Below are positions 27,946-36,319 of a stretch of 64,000 nt of DNA, one piece after another (within the stretch, counting starts at the first letter, position 1; each line of letters opens with the position of its first letter). The notes beneath the pieces were generated by a model. The model saw only the letters and a list, made by a program, of their open reading frames with translations. It was not told the DNA's origin and did not search any database. The position numbers and the translations under genes are program-made. The stretch comes from Gammaproteobacteria bacterium UBA1119 (lineage in GTDB: Bacteria; Pseudomonadota; Gammaproteobacteria; Pseudomonadales; Azotimanducaceae). The stretch lies in the NCBI GenBank assembly GCA_002313255.1, contig DCBA01000003.1, positions 7,417-71,416 on the forward strand. The letters run 5' to 3'.

Positions 27946-29087
27946 GCGTTAAACCCATAGAGCGCGGCCGCGTTATTGCAGGTGATCTTTTGTTTTATTG
28001 AGGTTGGAACGTCGGTAAATTCGCGTTCGATGAAATCTTTCGAGTCTGGCCAAACTCCGTCGGGGTGCGGGAAGTCACTACCCCACATGACGTTATCCTC
28101 GCCAAGTATGTCGAGTAAGCGAAGTCCAATGGGATCACTTTGGTAGGTCGCGAAGCATTGTCGTTTCCAATATTCGGAGGGTTTCATCGTGAGGGTTAAG
28201 TCCTTGAATTGATCTTCCCATTCAAGGTCCATATGTTCGAGGATATATGGAATCCAACCGATGCCACTTTCACCGATCACAATTTTCAGGTTCGGGTGTG
28301 CTTCGAGGACACCGCCATAAATGATTTCCATGATGATCTTTGCCATGGCGAGCTGGAAGCTCGTAATGTGCACTGCAAATGCCTGACGTCGTTGCAAAGG
28401 CCCCAAGTCGTCAAAGTGATAGTCGATCCTCGGACCAATCGTGTGATAGTGCACAGGAAGGCTCGCTTCCTCGGCCATGGCCCAAAGAGGTTCCCAAGAC
28501 GTATCAAACAGCGGTGCCATGTCATGCGTATTCGCGACTTCAATGCCCCGAAGCGTTCCGCGTTTTGCCACACGGCTGACTTCGGTGAGGGCGGCAGAGA
28601 TATCGTGGCTCGGAACACTGGCCAGACCGGCAAACCTGTCGGGAGCAGCTTCACAGAAGCCCGCCAACCACTCGTTATAAATACGTAATAGCTCCTCAGC
28701 CGCATCATCATCGTTAAGACGCGTCGACGCGCCGAGGACGCCATAGATGACTTCCGCTTGAACGCCATCGAGATCCTGATCCTTGATCCTCAACACCGGA
28801 TCGGTGAGCCGTGGAATACCGAGTTCCCCGTCGCGAAAGAGGCCTTGATCCGCCATACGATCGGAGCGGTGAATCTGACCCGGTACGTATTTTCGTCCCG
28901 CCGAACCCATGCCATTTTGTAGTCCGAACTGCGCGCCGGTTCGAGATACCCAGAATCGACCGTTTTCAGTCGCCGAAACGAAGGGCATTCGATCTTTGAA
29001 CTGGTTGGTGGCTTCGCTGGTGAATAGGTCCTCGGGGAGCCATGGAAGGTCGATGTGGCAGTCGGCCGAGATGATCTGGTAGTTCAT
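27942..29087 (-). CDS. Amidohydrolase-2 family (ACMSD-like) metal hydrolase or decarboxylase
   Basis: A TIM-barrel protein of 381 residues related to aminocarboxymuconate-semialdehyde decarboxylase and similar enzymes. Signatures are ISADCHIDLPW at the N-terminus, LPVHYHTIGPR in the middle, IVIGESGIGWIPYILEHMD, and WGSDFPHPDGVWPDS carrying the metal-binding Asp. The ATG has a good GAGGA ribosome binding site. It leads an operon with an alpha/beta hydrolase. A carboxymuconolactone decarboxylase-type gene lies just upstream on the same strand. The set suggests ring-cleavage product or carboxylate breakdown, which is inference. Confidence 0.84.
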   Translation of the reverse strand: MNYQIISADCHIDLPWLPEDLFTSEATNQFKDRMPFVSATENGRFWVSRTGAQFGLQNGMGSAGRKYVPGQIHRSDRMADQGLFRDGELGIPRLTDPVLRIKDQDLDGVQAEVIYGVLGASTRLNDDDAAEELLRIYNEWLAGFCEAAPDRFAGLASVPSHDISAALTEVSRVAKRGTLRGIEVANTHDMAPLFDTSWEPLWAMAEEASLPVHYHTIGPRIDYHFDDLGPLQRRQAFAVHITSFQLAMAKIIMEIIYGGVLEAHPNLKIVIGESGIGWIPYILEHMDLEWEDQFKDLTLTMKPSEYWKRQCFATYQSDPIGLRLLDILGEDNVMWGSDFPHPDGVWPDSKDFIEREFTDVPTSIKQKITCNNAAALYGFNA

Positions 29088-29200
29088 GTTTGTTCCTCAA
29101 AACCAAGATTACCGCAGTTTCGTTCAAAATCGACATACAGCACCGGAGTCCACGCAGACGGATGATTCGCGGGAACTATGAAGATTACTGGCGTTTGAAC

Positions 29201-29770
29201 TTAAACGTGTGGGCCGACTCCCGTTGGTGGCCAAGAACGCACGCCGTCTTCGAGCGGAACATTTAGACTTCGTAGTAGTTGGGCGAATTGCATCCAGTTG
29301 CCAATGGCGATGACGAGTTCGATTTGCTCGGCCTCGGTTTTAAGGTGAACTTTAATTGAATCCCACGTAGAAGGTTGGATGAAGCCAACGTCGAGGCAAT
29401 CGTCGGTTGCCTGCAAGACTGCTCGGTCCGCGTCAGATAAATGGGACGCATGGTTCCAGTTTTGAACAGCCAAAAGATCTGCGCGTGGAATGTCAAGTCC
29501 GCGAGCGACTCGCCAGTGCTGAGTCCATTCGTAATCTGACCCCCGAATCCAGGCGATTCGCATAATCAGTAATTCGCGTAACCGAGGATCTAGAACGTTG
29601 TCCTCAAAAAGTAGACTGGTAAGCGTGTTGGCAACTTCCCGAGCCAGTGACGGATGCGTAAGAAGGATACGGAATACGCATAGTTCCGCGAAGCGTTCCT
29701 GAATCCCTTGGTCCTTGGCGCGGCGCTCGGCCTCTTCTTTGGGTAACATCGGAACCGATGGTTTCTGCAT
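29201..29770 (-). CDS. Carboxymuconolactone decarboxylase-like (AhpD fold) protein
   Basis: A 189-residue all-helical protein. RLRELLIMRIAWIRGSDYEWTQHWRVARG matches the CMD core. The E-W-x-x-H-W motif replaces the CxxC seen in AhpD peroxidases, so a redox role is unlikely and a lyase or hydrolase-like role is more plausible. It lies 113 bases upstream of the amidohydrolase gene on the same strand and divergently from another hydrolase gene. Confidence 0.82.
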   Translation of the reverse strand: MQKPSVPMLPKEEAERRAKDQGIQERFAELCVFRILLTHPSLAREVANTLTSLLFEDNVLDPRLRELLIMRIAWIRGSDYEWTQHWRVARGLDIPRADLLAVQNWNHASHLSDADRAVLQATDDCLDVGFIQPSTWDSIKVHLKTEAEQIELVIAIGNWMQFAQLLRSLNVPLEDGVRSWPPTGVGPHV

Positions 29771-29821
29771 GTTGTTTCTCGTCGGATTTTGGCGTCAGTG
29801 TATCGGTTTGGGAGGAGTCGG

Positions 29822-30652
29822 ATGACGGAAGTTATCGATGAATTGATTGAACTGAGAGGGTTGCGTTTTCATTACCGGGATTGGGCGCCGCAACCGGCCA
29901 ATGCGCACGACTTGGTCTTGCTGCATGGGTACACGGGCCACTGTCGATCCTGGAACGCGTTTGCAGAGGTCATGTCAAACCAATACCGGGTGCTCGCGCT
30001 GGATCAACGTGGTCATGGAGAAACTAGTTGGGCTCCAGCTGATCGATACGGGACGTTGGAGATGGTTGCAGATCTTGAAGCGTTCGTCTCGGCTCTTCAG
30101 CTTGAGACGTTTGCGCTATTGGGATTGTCCATGGGTGGGCTGGTTGCTATCGCTTTTGCTGGTAAACAACCGGTTCAACTCGAACGCTTAGTCATCGTCG
30201 ATATCGCGCCCGAGATTGCCTCGGCAGGAATTCGAAATATCCAACAGAGTGTGGCACGCAGCGACGTTTTCGATTCTCCGGAAGACGCCTTTCGAAGGGC
30301 CCGTGACGATAACGGTGTTCCACCGGAGCATCACCACTACAACCGGGTCCGAGCCTCCCTAATGAGAACGGATCAAGGAAAGTGGACTTACCGATACGAC
30401 CGCGCCTTGCGTGATCCGAAGAATCAAAGGTTGCGACTTGGGGTCGAGGAGGGCTGGCATTCGGTCGCCTCGTTTAACGTCCCTACACTATTGATCCGGG
30501 GCGAGAATAGCCACTTACTATCCCGGGAAGTCGCGGATAAATTCGTGTCCATCGCCAACGATTGCAGGCTCGTGGAAGTTCCTGGTTCGGGACATCCGGT
30601 ACCACTCGATAAACCCGATGGCTTTCTAGATGCGGTCCGCACCTTTCTTTAA
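29822..30652 (+). CDS. Alpha/beta hydrolase
   Basis: A 276-residue alpha/beta-hydrolase. The ATG at 29822 is preceded by a strong GGGAGGAG ribosome binding site at about 29810-29817, so an upstream GTG is rejected. It has VLLHGYTGHCRSWN, LDQRGHGETSW, the elbow LLGLSMGGLVAIAFAG, and the late SGHPVPLDKPDGF with the catalytic His. The pattern is that of soluble esterases, lactonases and haloperoxidase-like hydrolases. It overlaps the 5' end of the lipoprotein gene by 23 bases. Confidence 0.84.
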   Translation: MTEVIDELIELRGLRFHYRDWAPQPANAHDLVLLHGYTGHCRSWNAFAEVMSNQYRVLALDQRGHGETSWAPADRYGTLEMVADLEAFVSALQLETFALLGLSMGGLVAIAFAGKQPVQLERLVIVDIAPEIASAGIRNIQQSVARSDVFDSPEDAFRRARDDNGVPPEHHHYNRVRASLMRTDQGKWTYRYDRALRDPKNQRLRLGVEEGWHSVASFNVPTLLIRGENSHLLSREVADKFVSIANDCRLVEVPGSGHPVPLDKPDGFLDAVRTFL

Positions 30653-31184
30653 CACGCGGGTGAAAAGATCGTTAACGGTTGCGTTCGTGCTGGCGCTTGT
30701 GACGGGGTGTGAGTCTTTGTCGCTTGCGATTCCCGTTGGATTCGATCTAACAGGAGAGTGGTTGCTCGATGCGAACGCAAGCGACTCTGCTCCGGATACG
30801 AGGGCTATTCGTCGTGCGGAAGATATGGATATCGCTCGGGGAAAACAGAAAAACGTAAATGCGTCGGCCGCTTTTGTTGTCCAGGATTTTCCGGTTGTTG
30901 CGGCTGAACGACTGGTGATTGAACAGAACGACGATTCACTGGGTATTCGTTATTCGAACGGTACCTATCGGGACGTTACTTGGGGTAGAACGCAACGGAA
31001 CTTCTGGCAAATCGAAGCTGGTTGGAGCAACGGTGTGTTGGTCATCCTATCGCGACGAGACGATATCACTGGTCGTGAGGAGATGAAGCTAGAGGCCGCT
31101 GGCTCGCGGCTACGGGTGACGGTCGATGTGAAGACCGAGGGACGAGACGTGAGGTTACAACGGGTGTATGTGCGTGGGAGTTAG
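30630..31184 (+). CDS. Putative lipoprotein of unknown function
   Basis: I do not recognise this 184-residue protein. The N-terminus is basic followed by a hydrophobic stretch and LALVTGC, a lipobox with Cys at about residue 27, so it is likely a periplasmic lipoprotein. The mature part begins with IPVGFDLTGEWLLDANASDSAPD, a pattern common in small beta-rich envelope proteins, then mixed strands with many charged residues. Its start lies inside the 3' end of the preceding hydrolase gene, and an in-frame GTG at 30660 is a possible alternative. Confidence 0.65.
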   Translation: MRSAPFFNTRVKRSLTVAFVLALVTGCESLSLAIPVGFDLTGEWLLDANASDSAPDTRAIRRAEDMDIARGKQKNVNASAAFVVQDFPVVAAERLVIEQNDDSLGIRYSNGTYRDVTWGRTQRNFWQIEAGWSNGVLVILSRRDDITGREEMKLEAAGSRLRVTVDVKTEGRDVRLQRVYVRGS

Positions 31185-31260
31185 TGGGCCCTCAAGCATT
31201 GATGCGTTCGATACGGCCTTACGGCATGCGCTAACCGAATGTCAAAAACTTTGGTGGGCG

Positions 31261-32448
31261 TTAGCGAATGATCCGGAGTCGACGCAGATCATCCAGTTCT
31301 TCGCTCGTAAGCGCCAAGAGATCCCGTAAAACCTCTCGCGTATCGGCGCCAAGTTGAGGCGGTGGTTTCGGTGGCGACAATTCGTGGTAATCGAACTTGA
31401 AGGGACTGCCTAGAATCTCTTGAATTCGATCACCCTGATCGATGGTCCAGAGCATGTTTCGTTCACGGGTCTCATCGGCCCTGAGTGCATTATCGAGGGA
31501 ACGGACCTTGCCGGCTGGAAGGTGTCGTAGACGTTCCAACCAGAAATCAGCGGGTTCGTTCTTGAGCGCGCCCTCGATGATTTCTTTCAGTTCGTCGCGA
31601 TGTAAACGTCGATCGGCAGGTGTCTTGAAACGATCATCGATGGCGAGGTCTGGTCGTTCAATAACGTCTTCACAAAAACGTCGGAACAACCGGTCGCTTC
31701 CAACGGCCATGTAAAGCGGTTCAGTTTTGGTTTGAAACAGATCGACGGGCGTTGCTTGCATGTGACTGTTGCCGGTTTTCGGAGGTAGATCGCCCGACGT
31801 TAGGTAGCCGAGCGCCGCGTTGTTCAAGGCTCCAATGGCGGTGTCGTAGAGCGCGAGGTCGATGAAATCGCCTCGGCCGTGCGACGTGCGAGCGTATAGT
31901 GCTACCGATATTGCCGAAAGCGCATGAACGGCGGTCAGGGTATCGATAATTGATAGAGGATGGCGCAAAGGGGGCCCGTTCTCGAACCCCGTCATCGCCA
32001 TCATGCCCGACTCAGCTTGCAGGACCGGATCTAGCCCGGGCCGGTCCGACATTGACCCCGATGCTCCATAAGCACTAATCGAAACATAGATCAGCGCTGG
32101 ATTTTCGGATCGGAGGATCGATTCGTTGAGGCCGAATTTCGTCATGACGCCGGGTCGAAAGTTTTCGACGAGAACGTCACAATGTTTGGCGAGGTCGCGA
32201 GCGAGCGATTGGCCCCGATTCGTTTTAAGGTCGATGGCCACACTCTTTTTGCTTCGGTTAAACGCCGTGAAAAAAGAGCTTATGCCTGGCTGGCCGGTTG
32301 AGTCCAAGCCCCGCACCTCGTCTCCTGTAATCGGATTTTCAATCTTAATGACCTCCGCGCCAAGATCGGCGAGATGTTGCGTAGCGAGGGGACCTGCAAT
32401 GATGCGGGAAAAATCAAGGACACGAATTCCAGAGAGCGGTATCGACAC
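31261..32448 (-). CDS. CaiB/BaiF family CoA-transferase (second copy)
   Basis: A class III CoA-transferase of 395 residues. The start is LSGIRVLDFSRIIAGPLATQHLADLGAEVIKIE. The nucleophile Asp is in GLDPVLQAESGMM. The C-terminal segment ends in DLRRLRIIR. It is clearly a family paralogue of the 22708-23922 gene but diverged. It stands alone between the lipoprotein gene and a phytanoyl-CoA dioxygenase-like gene, with a 240-base divergent gap upstream in which I see no gene. Its acid substrate is unknown. Confidence 0.9.
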   Translation of the reverse strand: MSIPLSGIRVLDFSRIIAGPLATQHLADLGAEVIKIENPITGDEVRGLDSTGQPGISSFFTAFNRSKKSVAIDLKTNRGQSLARDLAKHCDVLVENFRPGVMTKFGLNESILRSENPALIYVSISAYGASGSMSDRPGLDPVLQAESGMMAMTGFENGPPLRHPLSIIDTLTAVHALSAISVALYARTSHGRGDFIDLALYDTAIGALNNAALGYLTSGDLPPKTGNSHMQATPVDLFQTKTEPLYMAVGSDRLFRRFCEDVIERPDLAIDDRFKTPADRRLHRDELKEIIEGALKNEPADFWLERLRHLPAGKVRSLDNALRADETRERNMLWTIDQGDRIQEILGSPFKFDYHELSPPKPPPQLGADTREVLRDLLALTSEELDDLRRLRIIR

Positions 32449-32688
32449 AATTAACCCATTCAGCGAACCTTTAGTCAGTGTAGCGCGGTTTCGAGGCGAG
32501 TCGACGCGGCGACATTAGTTGTCGGGTTAATTACCTCGCCAATGTCGTCAACGCATGGTTACCGCGGAGTCCGAGTTGCGAGACGTACGAGGGGATTGTT
32601 TTTCGAAATCAGCGATACTTAGTACGACTGGAGGACGAAAACTAAGGGTCGGCACGCCCTGAATAACGACACGAACAGGAGGCGCAAC

Positions 32689-33543
32689 ATGCTGAAACGG
32701 GTACGGCCGGGTGGCTATTTGGTGGTTCGAGAAGATCCGGTGCCGAAAGCCGCGGTTCAATTAGAGCGAGATGGTTACGGGATTATTCGAAGCGTGTTTA
32801 CGGCGGATGAGATTGCTGTTGCCAAAGCCGAGATCGAGTCGGTCTATGAGCAACTACCGCCGGACGGTCGAGGGGGGAATAAACGGGGCGGTATCGAAGA
32901 CGACTTTCGCTACGAAATGTTCAATCGTAGCGGACTGTGTCAACAACTCGTCGGGCGAAGAGAAATCCTCGATGTCATTGACCCGTTACTTGGGGAAGAC
33001 GCCCACATCATCGCCAATACGTGTTGGAGAAATCCTGCCCAGACCGAACATCGTCACGGCGGTGGCGCATGGCACATTGATGCCGGGCCACATATTCCAC
33101 TGGGTCCCGACCAAAGTTGGCCTGAACACATTCCACATCCGGTGTTTGCCATCGGAGTGCATATCTTTTTGATGGATTGTCCCCTGGCCTGCGGTCCCAC
33201 GGGGGTTATTCCGGGTAGTCACCACTCGGGTCTGTTCCCACCGGTCGAACGTTTACACGATGTAGACCTCGAATGGCGGGGAGAAGGGGTAACCGCCTTA
33301 ACCGCGTTTACAGGTGATGTTGCGTTATTCGTTTCAGACGTATGGCACCGACGACTGCCGACGTCCGACGAGGATAAAGGTCGGTTTTTCTTACAAATAC
33401 ACTACGCTAGACGCGATATCGCGCAGCGAATCAAACCGACCTCACTCGTAAACCACCTACAGCCGGAATCTATCGAACGGATCACGTCGGATCGCGAACG
33501 TCGCCTCCTAGGATTGCACCATATGGGGTTCTACGATGGTTGA
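32689..33543 (+). CDS. Phytanoyl-CoA dioxygenase family protein (canonical metal site)
   Basis: A 284-residue Fe(II)/2-oxoglutarate-dependent dioxygenase candidate. WHIDAGPHIPL supplies the HxD pair near residue 126. VSDVWHRRLPTS supplies the distal His, and GRFFLQIHY the 2-oxoglutarate-binding Arg. PTGVIPGSHHSGLFPP is the conserved core segment. The ATG has a perfect AGGAGG at the right distance. The substrate is probably a hydrophobic acid, its CoA ester or a small natural product; the family is broad. Unlike the 26444-27202 protein, all ligands are visible. Confidence 0.86.
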   Translation: MLKRVRPGGYLVVREDPVPKAAVQLERDGYGIIRSVFTADEIAVAKAEIESVYEQLPPDGRGGNKRGGIEDDFRYEMFNRSGLCQQLVGRREILDVIDPLLGEDAHIIANTCWRNPAQTEHRHGGGAWHIDAGPHIPLGPDQSWPEHIPHPVFAIGVHIFLMDCPLACGPTGVIPGSHHSGLFPPVERLHDVDLEWRGEGVTALTAFTGDVALFVSDVWHRRLPTSDEDKGRFFLQIHYARRDIAQRIKPTSLVNHLQPESIERITSDRERRLLGLHHMGFYDG

Positions 33544-33689
33544 GTCCATTTTTTCAGTGCAGCGAGCACGTATATGGAGTCTGAATATCGGTTAAGCGCG
33601 ATCGGAATTCTAAAACTTGACCGCCGGGCTCGTCGGTTTCGATTTGGTCGGTTAAAGTGAAGCAACCCAGTGGATCAACGGGAATGCAG

Positions 33690-34454
33690 ATGATTGACTT
33701 ACATTACTGGCCAACGCCGAACGGCTGGAAAGCCACAATCATGCTTGAAGAATGCGGAATGGACTACAACATCGTGCCGGTCGATATTGGAGGTGGTGGT
33801 CAGTTCAGTCCGGAGTTCTTGCGGATTAGCCCTAATAATCGGATGCCAGCTATCGTTGATCGCGAACCGGCGGACGGTGGTGATCCCGTGACGATATTCG
33901 AATCGGGTGCAATTCTTGAGTATCTAGCCGACAAGAGCGGCATGTTTCTTCCGTCTACCCCGCGCGAAAGAGCGAGGGTGATGCAGTGGGTCCACTGGCA
34001 AATGGCGAATCTGGGTCCCATGATGGGTAATGCCAACCACTTCAAGAACTATGGCCGTAACATTGCCGACGATCCAAAGCAGCTTGAGTATGGGATTAAA
34101 CGTTTCGTCGGCGAGGTAGATCGATTATCGGGTGTCATGGACGCGCAACTCTCGGTTAACGACTATCTGGCAGGACCCGAGTACACCATTGCCGACATTA
34201 TTACGTGGCCTTGGGCCATGTTGATCGGACGCATGATCGACGAAACGATGTGGGAAACGTTCCCGCATCTGAAACGATGGGTGGATACTGTTCGTGAACG
34301 CCCGGCCGTCGAGACCGGCTATCGCGTGGGTCGCGATTTAGGTAGACGTGAATTGTCGGAAGAAGAAGAGAAACAACGCCGCGAACTACTCTTCAATCAG
34401 ACCAACGAGAAAGTCCGTCATGCGCGTGAAGAAGCTGCGAAGGCAGCCTCATGA
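33690..34454 (+). CDS. Glutathione S-transferase (YfcG/YghU-like)
   Basis: A 254-residue GST. The start at 33690 gives MIDLHYWPTPNGWKATIMLEE, which matches the YfcG N-terminus, with a GGGA ribosome binding site 6 bases upstream; upstream GTG and ATG choices are less likely. Thioredoxin-fold domain to about residue 85 with SPNNRMPAIVD and ESGAILEYLA, then the helical domain with YTIADIITWPW. The TPN motif suggests a nu-class enzyme acting as a disulphide reductase or peroxidase. Its 3' end overlaps the next crotonase gene by four bases (ATGA). Confidence 0.86.
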   Translation: MIDLHYWPTPNGWKATIMLEECGMDYNIVPVDIGGGGQFSPEFLRISPNNRMPAIVDREPADGGDPVTIFESGAILEYLADKSGMFLPSTPRERARVMQWVHWQMANLGPMMGNANHFKNYGRNIADDPKQLEYGIKRFVGEVDRLSGVMDAQLSVNDYLAGPEYTIADIITWPWAMLIGRMIDETMWETFPHLKRWVDTVRERPAVETGYRVGRDLGRRELSEEEEKQRRELLFNQTNEKVRHAREEAAKAAS

Positions 34455-35200
34455 CGGAAGCTCCGATCCAGCTCGAGCGCGAGGGCGATGTTTTTATTGT
34501 GTCGATGACGGCCGACGAAAACCGATGGAATACGACGTTCGTTCGCGCCTTTAACGCAGCGCTCGATGAGATTGAGTTGTCTACGGATCCAGTCGCTATG
34601 ATCACTGCTTCCGCGGATGAAAAGTTTTTTTCGAATGGATTAGATCTCGAATGGATGGCGGCACAGGGCGAACATCCTGGCGGAGATCGGGACGCCTTTG
34701 GTAGTGAATACATGGCACTCTGTGCCCGCCTGATAACCTTTCCCGTCCCCACCGTGGCAGCCGTGAATGGTCATGCCTTTGGCGCCGGTTTCATGATCGC
34801 GCTGTGCCATGACTTGCGGATCATGCGAGAAGATAGAGGCTACTTATGCGCTAACGAAGTCGAAATCGGCATGACGATACCGGAGCCTGAGTTGGCACTT
34901 TTTCGACACAAGATTCCGATGGGTGCCTTTCATGAAACGGTTGTACTTGCACGTCGCTGGACGGGCCCGGCAGCCAAGGACGCGGGCTTCGTGCACGCCA
35001 CCACGAGCTTGGAGAACGTGCGCCCGGTCGCGTTGCAGACCGCTGAAAGGCAACTTGGTGTGGCGAAAAATCGCGAAGTATTGGGGTGGATGAAGGAACG
35101 TTTATACGGTGAACGCGCTGCCATCAACGAATCCCATGGCGCCGCCCATATGCTTCGAAACCCGGCTGAATTTTCGAGGGTCCGGCGTACGGAGCGATAG
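34451..35200 (+). CDS. Enoyl-CoA hydratase/delta-isomerase family protein
   Basis: A 249-residue crotonase-fold protein. KFFSNGLDLEWM and NGHAFGAGFMIALCHDLRIM form the oxyanion hole. The first catalytic Glu of hydratases is absent (GAGFMIA), while NEVEIGMTIPEPE supplies an acid. This pattern fits a delta3-delta2 enoyl-CoA isomerase more than a hydratase. It is coupled to the upstream GST gene. Its last part lies just before a broken histidine-phosphatase gene. Confidence 0.8.
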   Translation: MTEAPIQLEREGDVFIVSMTADENRWNTTFVRAFNAALDEIELSTDPVAMITASADEKFFSNGLDLEWMAAQGEHPGGDRDAFGSEYMALCARLITFPVPTVAAVNGHAFGAGFMIALCHDLRIMREDRGYLCANEVEIGMTIPEPELALFRHKIPMGAFHETVVLARRWTGPAAKDAGFVHATTSLENVRPVALQTAERQLGVAKNREVLGWMKERLYGERAAINESHGAAHMLRNPAEFSRVRRTER

Positions 35201-35233
35201 TAGAGATTTCGCGACGGGACTCGCTTCTTTTTG

Positions 35234-35460
35234 ATGCCTGAAGAGTATCGGCAACAAACGTTTGTAGCTCCGTCCGGTGCGACGGAAATTCTGTTGGTGC
35301 GACACGGTAACTCGAGGGTGGCAACGGACGAACGCTCGTCCCCTTTTGTTGAATGGTCATGGAGATCCAGAACTCCAAGCCGTGGGACGTGAGCTGGCCG
35401 ATGCTGTCGGTCTCGCGCGACATGAAAAGGGGGGTTTTCACATGCTGATGTACGAGTTAT
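35234..35460 (+). pseudogene. Truncated, frameshifted histidine phosphatase remnant
   Basis: Reading from the ATG at 35234 gives TEILLVRHGNS, the RHG signature of phosphoglycerate mutase-like phosphatases, then SSPFVEW and a run of unlike sequence to a TGA near 35387. From about 35350 a second frame gives GHGDPELQAVGRELADAVGL, which is the expected next segment (DGxGDPPLTxxGxxQAxAxA). So one frameshift lies near 35348, and the C-terminal half, with the second catalytic His, is missing. The remnant abuts the 3' end of the convergent SDR gene. Confidence 0.75.
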
Positions 35461-36252
35461 TTAGCCGATCGTTGTTGCCCCACCGTCACAGGGAAGGGTA
35501 ACCCCGGTCAGGTAGGATCCAGCCCTCGATGAGAGAAATATCGTAAGACCGGACGCGTCCTCCATAGATCCCCAGCGCTTCATCGGGAAACTTTCTCGGA
35601 CTTGGATTTCCATTTCTTCCGTCGCATAAAGTGGTGCGGTCATTTTTGATTTGAAAGGTCCCGGGGCGATCGCATTGACGTTGATATGGTCGTCCATGAG
35701 ATCTCGCGCCATTTGTGCCGTCAATTGACCTAAGCCGGCTTTGGCTGCGACGTATGAATAGTTTCGTAGTCCACCTGGTTTTAGTCCGTTAACAGAGGTG
35801 ATGTTGATGATGGAGCTTCGCTGATCGGGCGTCGCGGCGGCGCGAAGTTGCGGCAATAACGCTTGGGTGAGAAAGAACGGGCTCTTAACATCCAAATCCA
35901 TGACTCGATCCCAGGCTTTTTCGGTGAATTCGTCGATATCTAAGCTCCACGTTAACCCGGCGTTGTTGACCAGGACGTGAAGTTTGTCTTCCGATGCTTG
36001 GAGTATCCCGGCAAGTTCCTTACAGCCTGCGATAGTTGAAATATCGCAGGGGATCGCGATGCAAGCACCGAGTTTTGAGAGTTGCGTCTCGGCCTCTCGG
36101 CAAGCGTCTTCCTTGCGCGACGAGACATAGACCCGAGCACCGCAGCGAACCAAGCCCTCAGCAATCATCAAGCCGATGCCCCGGGTACCGCCGGTGACTA
36201 GGACGACCTTGTCTCGCACCCCAAAGAGATGTTCATAAAATTTTGTACTCAT
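35461..36252 (-). CDS. Short-chain dehydrogenase/reductase
   Basis: A classical SDR of 263 residues from the ATG at 36252 (an ATG 12 codons upstream is possible). The cofactor motif is VTGGTRGIGLMIAEGL, then NNAGL, the catalytic Ser in NITSVNG, and the Tyr/Lys pair in YSYVAAKAG. YVSSRKEDA places an Arg after strand 2, which suggests NADPH preference. It resembles 3-oxoacyl-ACP reductase-like dehydrogenases acting on CoA or small alcohols. It diverges from the Rieske oxygenase gene across a 67-base gap. Confidence 0.87.
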   Translation of the reverse strand: MSTKFYEHLFGVRDKVVLVTGGTRGIGLMIAEGLVRCGARVYVSSRKEDACREAETQLSKLGACIAIPCDISTIAGCKELAGILQASEDKLHVLVNNAGLTWSLDIDEFTEKAWDRVMDLDVKSPFFLTQALLPQLRAAATPDQRSSIINITSVNGLKPGGLRNYSYVAAKAGLGQLTAQMARDLMDDHINVNAIAPGPFKSKMTAPLYATEEMEIQVRESFPMKRWGSMEDASGLTIFLSSRAGSYLTGVTLPCDGGATTIG

Positions 36253-36319
36253 AGCGGGTAGCGTACAACGTTGCGATTTCGCTAGCATGTTTCTAGTAAC
36301 CGTGATCGGAGAAAGTCCT

